Shown piece by piece: positions 57,496 to 64,000 of a stretch of 64,000 nucleotides of DNA; within the stretch, counting starts at the first letter, position 1; each line of letters begins with the position of its first letter. The notes under the pieces are model-generated. The model worked only from the letters and a program-made list of their open reading frames with translations. It searched no databases and had not been told where the DNA came from. The DNA comes from Phycisphaeraceae bacterium (GTDB lineage: Bacteria > Planctomycetota > Phycisphaerae > Phycisphaerales > SM1A02): NCBI GenBank assembly GCA_019636735.1, contig JAHBWY010000001.1, positions 62,001 through 126,000 on the forward strand, read 5' to 3'. A program made the translations under genes and the position numbers.

Positions 57496-59115
57496 ATGCG
57501 CGAGCCCGCCGATCCGCCGCGACGGACGGATCTGATCGACACCTTCCAGTCACTGCTGGTCGCCTTCGTGGTGGCGATGACCTTCCGCGGCTTCGTGCTC
57601 GAAGGGTTCATGATTCCGACCGGCAGCATGGGGCCGACGCTGCTCGGCGCGCATGTGCTCGTGCGCAGCCCCGTGACGGGTTACGAGTATGTCGCCGACA
57701 GCATGGCCCTCGACGGGCGACCGCGCCAGCCGCTCATCGATCCCATGGTGTCGCGGCGCATTCCCGTGGAGCTCGTGCCGCGGGAGCAATTGGTGGCGCG
57801 CGCCGCGGTGGGCGACCGCGTGCTGGTTCTCAAGTATCTCTGGCCCTTCATGGCACCGCAGCGCTGGGATGTGGTGGTCTTCAAGAACCCGCCCGACCCG
57901 GTGGGTGAAACGCAGAACTACATCAAGCGCCTGGTCGGCATGCCGAACGAGTCACTCCTGATCGTCGACGGCGATGTCTTTGTGGGGCCGCCCAACGCCG
58001 CGACCGACGCCCTGCGCATCGCGCGCAAGCCCGAAATGGTCCAGCGCGCCGTCTGGCAGCCGGTCTATGACAGTGACTGGCGGCCCGAAGACCTCGCGAA
58101 GCTCGAGCAATCGTGGCGGCAGCCCTGGTCGGGTCCGCCGTGGAAGCCGGTCGAGGATCAGTCGGCGTGGCAGATCGTGGGGCATCGCGCGTGGCGCCAT
58201 GCCACGGCGTCGCCAACAGCGCTCGAATGGGACCTCGCCGTGTGGCCGATCAGTGACTGGAACGCCTACAACGCGTGGCGCATCACACCCGAATACCCGG
58301 TCAGCGACATTCGAGTGGCCGCGGCGCTGGAAGTTGATGACCCTTCGGCCTTTTCCACGCGCCTGCTCCTCAGGACCCGTCAGCATCGGTTCATCGTTGA
58401 CATCAATGCCCGGCGCGTGGAGCTCCTCGTGGTGCGTCATGAGGATGGTCGCGAGGTCGCCCGAAGTGAAACGGCGTGGTCTCTCAGAGATCGCTTCGTG
58501 CGACTCGACATGTGGCATGTAGATGAGGCGCTTCGCCTGTTCGTGAACGATCGGGAGATCGCGACGCTTGAGTACGACCTCGGCTCACCGCTCAAGCGCC
58601 TCGAGTTGGCGCATGTGCCGGTCGAGCGCTACCGGGTCGATCCGGTCGCGGCTCAACCCCAGGGCATTGCCGAGCTGCGTTGGGAGTTCGCCGGCAGCCC
58701 CGTCACGCTGCACCGCGTGCGCGTCGATCGGGATCTCTACTACCAGCCTGCCTTCCAGAGCCCGCACAATCAGGTGCCATCGAATGGTCCGATCATTTCG
58801 GGGCATGGCTTTGGTTCGAACATCGCGAAGCCTGAGCAACTTGCCGCGGATCACTTCCTGATGCTCGGCGACAACAGCGCGGCAAGCCGCGACGGTCGCG
58901 TCTGGGGACGCCCCCATCCGATTCTCTCGCGCGAGTTCGGGTTCGATGCGCCCTTCGTGGTGCCGCGATCGCTTCTGGTGGGCAAGGCGTGGTGCGTCTA
59001 CTTCCCCGCCACGGGCAGGCTCGCCTCAGGCATTGATGGTCCGACGGCCGACGATGCGCTCAATCGACTGCCGGCACTGGCGCCGAACTTCGGCCGCCTT
59101 CGCTTCATTCGCTGA
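57496..59115 (+). CDS. lepB: Signal peptidase I with large internal insertion
   Basis: This membrane serine protease removes signal peptides. One membrane segment lies at about 18-36. FMIPTGSMGPTL contains the catalytic Ser44 and NYIKRLVGMPNE the general-base Lys144; the late box FLMLGDNSAASRDGRVWG begins near residue 454. At 539 residues it is far longer than the usual 250-300: about 250 residues between the Lys and GDN boxes include a segment like a concanavalin/LamG fold (RVAAALEVDD, LRTRQHRFIVDINARRVELL, RLFVNDREIATLEYD). The many secreted proteins in the window would be its substrates. TAGCAT is 6 nt before the ATG. Confidence 0.92.
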   Translation: MREPADPPRRTDLIDTFQSLLVAFVVAMTFRGFVLEGFMIPTGSMGPTLLGAHVLVRSPVTGYEYVADSMALDGRPRQPLIDPMVSRRIPVELVPREQLVARAAVGDRVLVLKYLWPFMAPQRWDVVVFKNPPDPVGETQNYIKRLVGMPNESLLIVDGDVFVGPPNAATDALRIARKPEMVQRAVWQPVYDSDWRPEDLAKLEQSWRQPWSGPPWKPVEDQSAWQIVGHRAWRHATASPTALEWDLAVWPISDWNAYNAWRITPEYPVSDIRVAAALEVDDPSAFSTRLLLRTRQHRFIVDINARRVELLVVRHEDGREVARSETAWSLRDRFVRLDMWHVDEALRLFVNDREIATLEYDLGSPLKRLELAHVPVERYRVDPVAAQPQGIAELRWEFAGSPVTLHRVRVDRDLYYQPAFQSPHNQVPSNGPIISGHGFGSNIAKPEQLAADHFLMLGDNSAASRDGRVWGRPHPILSREFGFDAPFVVPRSLLVGKAWCVYFPATGRLASGIDGPTADDALNRLPALAPNFGRLRFIR

Positions 59116-59175
59116 GACGATGTCCTGCAGGCTGAAGCGCGGCGCTCCGTCGGGCGCTCGCGTTCATCCCCACGA

Positions 59176-61386
59176 TCAGCGCTCAAGCCGCGATGCGAGG
59201 TCAGAGAGCGACGACGCGGTCTCCGCGGCCTGGGCCAGATCGGTGCCATAGGTGCGCACCGGGACGGCCGTCACTCCGCGGAACGGCTGCCGCGCCTCCC
59301 GCTCCTTGTCCCCGACTGCAAGCCCGTGGGTCCTGAAGAATGGAAGCGCCGCAATCACCTCGCGCTGGCGGCGCGCTTCGGCAACCGGGCCAGGCGGGAG
59401 CAGGTCATCGCTGCGCACGAGAATGCCCTGCGGGAGCACGATCGAGGCGGCTTCTTCAGCAGAGGGGGCGGCAGCGTCCGTCGAACGCGGCACCCACGCA
59501 TCCTCGGGGGCCAGTGCGACCTGCAGGAAGAGCGCGAAGTCGGCGCCACGGCGGACCAACTGAGTGCGGCGCTGCGGGTCAATCACTCGCAGGTAGGGAG
59601 CGCCGGTCGCCAGGCGATCGCGATCGGCTTCGAGGCCCTTTGACATGCGGAAGCCTTCGGAGGCAGCCAGTTCGCGCAGCAGGAGCGCAAGCGTCCGGCG
59701 CTCCTCGCTCGACAGCGCCGTGTCGGAGACCAGTCGCTCAAGCAGTGGCTTCGTCTCTTCGATGATCGACCGTGCCGTCAGCGAGCGCGTGACCGAGGGG
59801 TCGCGCATCAGAACGCGCGCGACGCCAAGCACCAGCGCCGCGCGCTCCGCGGCGGCGGTGGTTTCAAGCAGCGTTGCTTCGGCCAGCATCACACGGCACG
59901 CGGCGCGAAGGCCCGGCAGCCAACCCATCGAGAGCCCGAAGTCGCCGTCATTGGGAGTGTCGAGGTCGACGAGACCACATGCCACGCCGCGCTCGAGGGA
60001 CATGCGAATGCCGCGACCCGCTCCCAGGAAGAGGCGCTCGGCCCGCTCCCGCAGCACGGGGTCGGTATCGCGACCGAGGAAACGGACCAGCTCGATCGAG
60101 TCCTGTCCCTCGTCGGGCAGCGACGCCGCCAAGGCCGCAGCGCGCCGGAGCCAGGTCGACGCATTCGCGACTTCGATCGCCTGCTTCTCGCCCTTGGCAA
60201 TGGCGTCGATCCGCTCGAGGCGCTGCTCGATCTCTTCGTTCGCCTGAATCTTGTGTTCGAGCGCCTTGGCGAAGCTCGGCATGAGTGCGGCGAAAAGCGT
60301 GCTCCGCTCGACTTCCTGTTCGATCTCCGCCATGGCACGCCGCGCGGCCACAGGGTCATTGCTGGCGAAGGCGTCCGCCGCACGGCGGTGAAGCTCTCCC
60401 GCGCGAGCCAGTTCGCCCGAGAGCTCGCGCCGAGTGAGCGTTCCGATCGCGCCGGGGTCGAGGTCCAAGCGGCGCAGCATTGCCGCAACCTCGGCGGGAG
60501 TCTTCGACCCGATGGTTGCGGCGAGGATCTGAAACTCACCTCGCGACGCCTTACTGAAGTCGAAGGGATCGTTGCCCTTGAGTCCGCGCAGCACCTCCGA
60601 CAGCGCCTTCGCGCGATCCTGCGTCAGGGAGCCGTCATCGAGCATGACATCGAGGGGGCCCATGGCCAGGCGCCCCATGGCAGACCCAGCCATGGATGAG
60701 ACGATCGCGCCATCTTGGCCGGCATGCGGACCGAGTGCCGAGAGAGAGCGCTGAAGTCCAAGGGCCATCTCCCAGTCGCCATCGTGAAGTGCGAGCGCGG
60801 CCTGTCCCTGCAGAAGCCTCGCGGCGGTGCGCATCGGCCCGAGGTGCGGAAGCAACATCTCGATACCCGCCGCGCGGTCGAGCTCAAAGTCCGATCGGCG
60901 GATCGACCCGGCGGGAGCAATGGCTTCAAGGAACGGCTGGGCCTTGGCGAGCAATTCCCGCGCCCGATCGATGTCGATGGGTGAGATGCGGCCCTGCGCT
61001 GTGATCTGTTCGAGCTCGGTCAACTCATCCTGGGTGAGCAGTGGATGAGGACTGTTGACGCCGAGGACCTCGAAGGCTTTGCGATAGACAATGGCAGCGT
61101 TCCCGCCACCCGACCCGCCGCCGATCGCCACGGTCTGCGCGCTCGCGGTCGATGGGCTCGACCAAGCGAGCATGCCGACCATGCCGACCATGCCGAACAT
61201 GACGAGCACGATCAGGCTGACCATCATGGCGGGAGTGGCAAGAACCAGGCTCTTCACCCCGCGCAGAGCCTTCATCGCAGTCGCCACAAGACCAGTCGAA
61301 GCGGTCACGGTGGCGACCCGCCGCCATCCGCCACCCCCCGATCGCACTGGGTCGGGTCGATCGCGGGAGCTTTCGACGGATTTCAT
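59176..61386 (-). CDS. Large membrane-anchored protein, unknown function
   Basis: The 736-residue protein has an N-terminal cytoplasmic region, a hydrophobic segment at about 48-76 (PAMMVSLIVLVMFGMVGMVGML) and a Gly-rich stretch, then about 620 helical, Ala/Leu/Arg-rich residues with no recognised domain. ELLAKAQPFLEAIAPAGSIRRSDFELDRAAGIEMLLPHLGP-like segments resemble planctomycete proteins of unknown function. GGAGG lies about 10 nt before the ATG. It is convergent with lepB and divergent from the FG-GAP gene. No function can be assigned. Confidence 0.65.
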   Translation of the reverse strand: MKSVESSRDRPDPVRSGGGGWRRVATVTASTGLVATAMKALRGVKSLVLATPAMMVSLIVLVMFGMVGMVGMLAWSSPSTASAQTVAIGGGSGGGNAAIVYRKAFEVLGVNSPHPLLTQDELTELEQITAQGRISPIDIDRARELLAKAQPFLEAIAPAGSIRRSDFELDRAAGIEMLLPHLGPMRTAARLLQGQAALALHDGDWEMALGLQRSLSALGPHAGQDGAIVSSMAGSAMGRLAMGPLDVMLDDGSLTQDRAKALSEVLRGLKGNDPFDFSKASRGEFQILAATIGSKTPAEVAAMLRRLDLDPGAIGTLTRRELSGELARAGELHRRAADAFASNDPVAARRAMAEIEQEVERSTLFAALMPSFAKALEHKIQANEEIEQRLERIDAIAKGEKQAIEVANASTWLRRAAALAASLPDEGQDSIELVRFLGRDTDPVLRERAERLFLGAGRGIRMSLERGVACGLVDLDTPNDGDFGLSMGWLPGLRAACRVMLAEATLLETTAAAERAALVLGVARVLMRDPSVTRSLTARSIIEETKPLLERLVSDTALSSEERRTLALLLRELAASEGFRMSKGLEADRDRLATGAPYLRVIDPQRRTQLVRRGADFALFLQVALAPEDAWVPRSTDAAAPSAEEAASIVLPQGILVRSDDLLPPGPVAEARRQREVIAALPFFRTHGLAVGDKEREARQPFRGVTAVPVRTYGTDLAQAAETASSLSDLASRLER

Positions 61387-61528
61387 GGCGACGGGCCTCC
61401 TCTCGTGGGCATTCGATGGCGCTTACAACCCGAGCAAGATCGCGTTGCCCAAGGTTACGGGCCCCAGCGACAAGCAAGCGACCCCAATTCGCAAATGCGT
61501 CGATTCCGAGGCATTGCGTGGCCCCGGG

Positions 61529-61557
61529 TTGGGATTCGCGTCACCGCGGGGTACATT
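61529..61557 (+). promoter_or_regulatory. Promoter candidate for the FG-GAP protein
   Basis: TTGGGA (61529-61534) and TACATT (61552-61557) are 17 bp apart, 60 bp before the GTG at 61618. With the AGGA ribosome site this gives a conventional leadered gene, in contrast to the TANNNT-start genes. Confidence 0.4.
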
Positions 61558-61617
61558 CTCGCCACTGGGGGTTGTTGTCCTCTCGTTCCTCTCTTCATTC
61601 GACCGCAGGATCCCCCA

Positions 61618-63327
61618 GTGCCACACCGAGCTGTTCCGATCGTCGTCTCAACTCTCGCCTTCGTGCTCGCCGGTGCGGCCTCCGCCCAGCAGTTCCAGAA
61701 CCAGACAAGTACGCGGTTCCCGGTTCAGAACTTCTACTCCAACCAGATGACGATCGTTGATTTGAACAACGACGGTCATCTCGACATCGTCTTTGCTGAC
61801 GGTCAGGGGTACCAAACCCAGGGGGCCGCGTTGAAGCCGCGCATCTACATGAACGATGGCCTCGGTTTCTTCGCCGACGAAACTGATGCGCGGGCGCCTG
61901 GCGTCCAGGGCTGGTTCCGCGGTGTCGAGGCGGGTGATGTGAACGACGATGGCTGGGTCGACCTCATTCTTGCCCAGGACTTCAACAAGGTTCCGATCCT
62001 GCTCATCAACACGGGCAATGGGTTCTTTGTGAACGAGACGGCGGCTCGCCTGCCGAATATTGCGATGAGCAGTGCTCGTGCGCAGTTCGGCGATGTCGAC
62101 AACGACGGCGATCTCGACCTCATCTTCAACAACTCAGGCGCGACGAATCGTTTCGGAACCGGCCAGCCGAGGATCTACCTGAACGATGGGAGTGGCTTCT
62201 TCACCGACGCCACCGCCACGAACTTCCCCGCGGGCAACATCTCGCAGCAGATGGACATTCTCTTCTGCGACATCGACCTCGATTTCGATCTCGACATCTT
62301 CGTCGGAACCCGCGCGACTTCGCCGAACCAGAGCCGCCTGTGGAAGAACAACGGGTCCGGCGTCTTCACCCTTCAGGCGGGATTTCCCAACGATTCCGCC
62401 AGCTACTCGATCGATGTCGGTGACATCGATGGTGACGGCGATCTTGATGCGATCTCCGTCAACGGCGGCGTGAGTAATGCCGAGTTGCTCGCCCGCAACA
62501 ACGGTGGTGGCAACTCGTGGACGAACATCTCCTCGTCGATCTCGCCGAATCCGACGGTCGATGACAATGACAGCCGTTTCTTCGATTACGACAACGACGG
62601 CGATCTCGATCTGATCGTCGGCAGTCTGGGTTCCAGCGAGCGTCTGTACAACAACAATGGTTCGGGCTTCTTCACGCAGGTGTCCGGCGTGATTCCGGTT
62701 GTCTCCGATGCGACGCTCGACATCAAGGTGGCGGACCTCAACGGTGATGGCCGCCTCGACTTCGTGACCGCACAGGGAGAAGCTGGTTCCTTCCAGAACA
62801 AGATCTACATCAATGTGACGGGGCCGATCGACACCATCGCGCCCAAGATCGTGAGCATGGAGGGTGTTCCGAACGGCAATCCGCTGGGCACCCCGAGTGA
62901 GAAGATCGTGCGCGTCATCATCTATGACAGCCACACCAGTGATCGTGGGTTCCACGACAAGGGCATCTTCCTCCACTACACCGCCACCTCGGGCTGCACG
63001 GTGATCGAGGGCCAGGTCCCGATGAAGTGGGTTGGAAACAACCTCTGGCGTGGTGTGATTCCAGCGATGCCCGCTGGCGCGTCGGTGTCGTACTTCGTGA
63101 CGGCCATCGATCACGCAGACAATGTCGGCACCGGCCCGACCCGCGACTACATTGAGGCCGGGCCGCCGCCGGTGGCCGGCGATGTCAACGGAGACCAGCT
63201 CGTGAATGGCGCCGATATTGCCCTGATTCTGGGCAACTGGGGCGGCACGGGCGAGGGCGACTTGAACTGTGACGAGGCGGTCAACGGAGCTGATATCGCG
63301 ATTGTTCTCGGAAACTGGGGCAATTGA
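61618..63327 (+). CDS. Secreted FG-GAP/VCBS-repeat protein with dockerin-like motifs
   Basis: From a GTG at 61618 the 569-residue protein has a signal peptide (VPHRAVPIVVSTLAFVLAGAASA-QQ), then seven FG-GAP/VCBS repeats with calcium-binding loops: VDLNNDGHLDIV, GDVNDDGWVDLI, GDVDNDGDLDLI, IDLDFDLDIF, GDIDGDGDLDAI, FDYDNDGDLDLI, VADLNGDGRLDFV. A short beta domain follows (about 405-505) and two dockerin-like motifs close the protein (DVNGDQLVNGADIALILGNW, DLNCDEAVNGADIAIVLGNW). The repeats probably fold as an integrin-like propeller. AGGA lies 8 nt before the start. Confidence 0.85.
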   Translation: MPHRAVPIVVSTLAFVLAGAASAQQFQNQTSTRFPVQNFYSNQMTIVDLNNDGHLDIVFADGQGYQTQGAALKPRIYMNDGLGFFADETDARAPGVQGWFRGVEAGDVNDDGWVDLILAQDFNKVPILLINTGNGFFVNETAARLPNIAMSSARAQFGDVDNDGDLDLIFNNSGATNRFGTGQPRIYLNDGSGFFTDATATNFPAGNISQQMDILFCDIDLDFDLDIFVGTRATSPNQSRLWKNNGSGVFTLQAGFPNDSASYSIDVGDIDGDGDLDAISVNGGVSNAELLARNNGGGNSWTNISSSISPNPTVDDNDSRFFDYDNDGDLDLIVGSLGSSERLYNNNGSGFFTQVSGVIPVVSDATLDIKVADLNGDGRLDFVTAQGEAGSFQNKIYINVTGPIDTIAPKIVSMEGVPNGNPLGTPSEKIVRVIIYDSHTSDRGFHDKGIFLHYTATSGCTVIEGQVPMKWVGNNLWRGVIPAMPAGASVSYFVTAIDHADNVGTGPTRDYIEAGPPPVAGDVNGDQLVNGADIALILGNWGGTGEGDLNCDEAVNGADIAIVLGNWGN

Positions 63328-63424
63328 GGCCCTGAACGGGAAGACGGCGGCCCCGACTCGGTCTTGAATGGTTGTCCGCCCCGACCCGGGACGGGGAGCC
63401 ATTCGGTCAAGAGGAGGTCCAGCC

Positions 63425-64000
63425 ATGCGTCATCCGAAGCGAACATCGACCGCGACGAGGGCTCGAACGAGCACCGTCGCGGTCGCTGCATTGTCAATCG
63501 TCACGGCGCTGGCATTGGACAGTTCGGCCCTCGCGCAGCGGGGGGGCGGCGGGCAGGGGGCACCCCCCGGGCCCGGGGCTCCGTCGGCGCCAGGCGGAGG
63601 CGGTGGTGGCCGACCGATGATGCCCGGCGGAGGTGGTGCGCCAAGAGCCGCGCCGCCTGCGCCGAGTGCACCTTCGGCTCCGCGATCGGCGCCCGCACCG
63701 GCACCGTCAGCGCCTCGCGCCGCGCCGCCTGCGCCGAGTGCGCCTTCGGCTCCACGATCAGCGCCCGCGCCGTCAGCGCCTCGCGCCGCGCCGCCTGCGC
63801 CGAGCGCGCCTTCGGCTCCGCGATCGGCGCCCGCACCCACGGCACCGCGGACAGCCCCTCCTTCACCGGGTTCTCCTTCCGCTCCGCGTTCAGCGCCGGC
63901 ACCGTCAGCGCCTCGCGCCGCGCCGCCTGCGCCGAGCGCGCCTTCGGCTCCGCGATCGGCGCCCGCACCCACGGCACCGCGGACAGCCCCTCCTTCACCG
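63425..64000 (+). CDS. Secreted Pro/Ala-rich repeat protein, 3' part beyond the window
   Basis: The first 192 codons are visible and stay open to base 64000. Residues 1-38 are a signal peptide with a basic n-region (MRHPKRTSTATRARTS) and cleavage near ALA-QR. A Gly-rich segment leads into repeated SAPRAAPPAPSAPSAPRS and APAP sequence, extended in the later units by TAPRTAPPSPGSP. GAGGAGG lies 8 nt before the ATG. The sequence suggests an extended cell-wall or surface linker. The remainder, possibly a functional domain, is off the edge. Confidence 0.75.
   Translation, partial: MRHPKRTSTATRARTSTVAVAALSIVTALALDSSALAQRGGGGQGAPPGPGAPSAPGGGGGGRPMMPGGGGAPRAAPPAPSAPSAPRSAPAPAPSAPRAAPPAPSAPSAPRSAPAPSAPRAAPPAPSAPSAPRSAPAPTAPRTAPPSPGSPSAPRSAPAPSAPRAAPPAPSAPSAPRSAPAPTAPRTAPPSP
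63653..64000 (+). repeat. Pro/Ala-encoding repeats including a 132-bp direct repeat
   Basis: Shorter units occur from 63653. The block from about 63773 to 63868 recurs without difference from about 63905 to 64000, a period of 132 bp (44 residues). The array continues off the window edge. Confidence 0.8.

Overview
The window is a high-GC bacterial chromosome segment. It looks like Planctomycetota, most likely class Phycisphaerae. This is inferred from content, not from a marker gene: many secreted proteins carry short EF-hand/dockerin-like motifs (D-x-N/D-x-D-G-x-V-x-G-x-D-L/I-A-x-x-L-G-x-W-G); HAF-repeat, choice-of-anchor J/Q and FG-GAP secreted proteins are present; an ECF sigma factor overlaps a Ser/Thr kinase with a repeat-rich C-terminus; and several housekeeping genes (yidC, der, lepB) carry long insertions or tails. 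No rRNA, tRNA, CRISPR array or replication origin was found.

Layout. 1-5.3 kb: a truncated secreted choice-of-anchor J protein, then a catabolic group on the minus strand (leucine-type dehydrogenase, acyl-CoA dehydrogenase, enoyl-CoA hydratase). 5.3-10.8 kb: 'cassette A' (secreted beta-helix gene plus HAF-repeat gene), split by an intact-ended 894-bp IS5/IS427-like element, then IS66 and possible IS3 remnants. 10.8-24 kb: two more crotonases, pyroglutamyl peptidase, a histidine phosphatase, an M48 protease with LemA, gmk, an HTH-like protein, lpdA and a hybrid histidine kinase. 24-30 kb: phosphoesterase, yidC, mnmE, a thioesterase and a DUF721/DciA-like protein. 30-38 kb: kinase and ECF sigma pair, then two paralogous dockerin-motif secreted proteins flanking an ABC ATPase. 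38-42 kb: tmk, a zinc-ribbon membrane protein, a YggS-type protein and gpmI. 41.8-47.4 kb: cassettes B and C, further copies of the beta-helix/HAF pair, with C truncated. 47.5-53.5 kb: a secreted protein of twelve 50-residue repeats, then a TolC/YtcA/HlyD efflux group. 53.7-59.1 kb: deaminase, der, ricT, lepB. 59.2-64 kb: a large unknown membrane protein, an FG-GAP protein and the start of a Pro/Ala-rich secreted protein.

The most unusual content is the three beta-helix/HAF cassettes. Each is preceded by a ~141-nt leader whose 54-nt core is almost invariant and can fold. In A and B the beta-helix gene then reads through a heptanucleotide tandem repeat (17 and 13 units) placed before the hydrophobic core of the signal peptide. 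Seven is not a multiple of three, so gain or loss of one unit would switch the gene off. A and B have different unit numbers, yet small flanking indels keep both in frame. Together with sharply bounded blocks of perfect identity between paralogues, this suggests a family of surface or secreted proteins diversified by repeat slippage and gene conversion.

A second pattern concerns gene starts. Many cytoplasmic or housekeeping genes have a TANNNT hexamer 6-11 nt before the start codon and no Shine-Dalgarno sequence, as expected for leaderless mRNAs. Most secreted-protein genes instead have a good GGAGG/AGGAG site.
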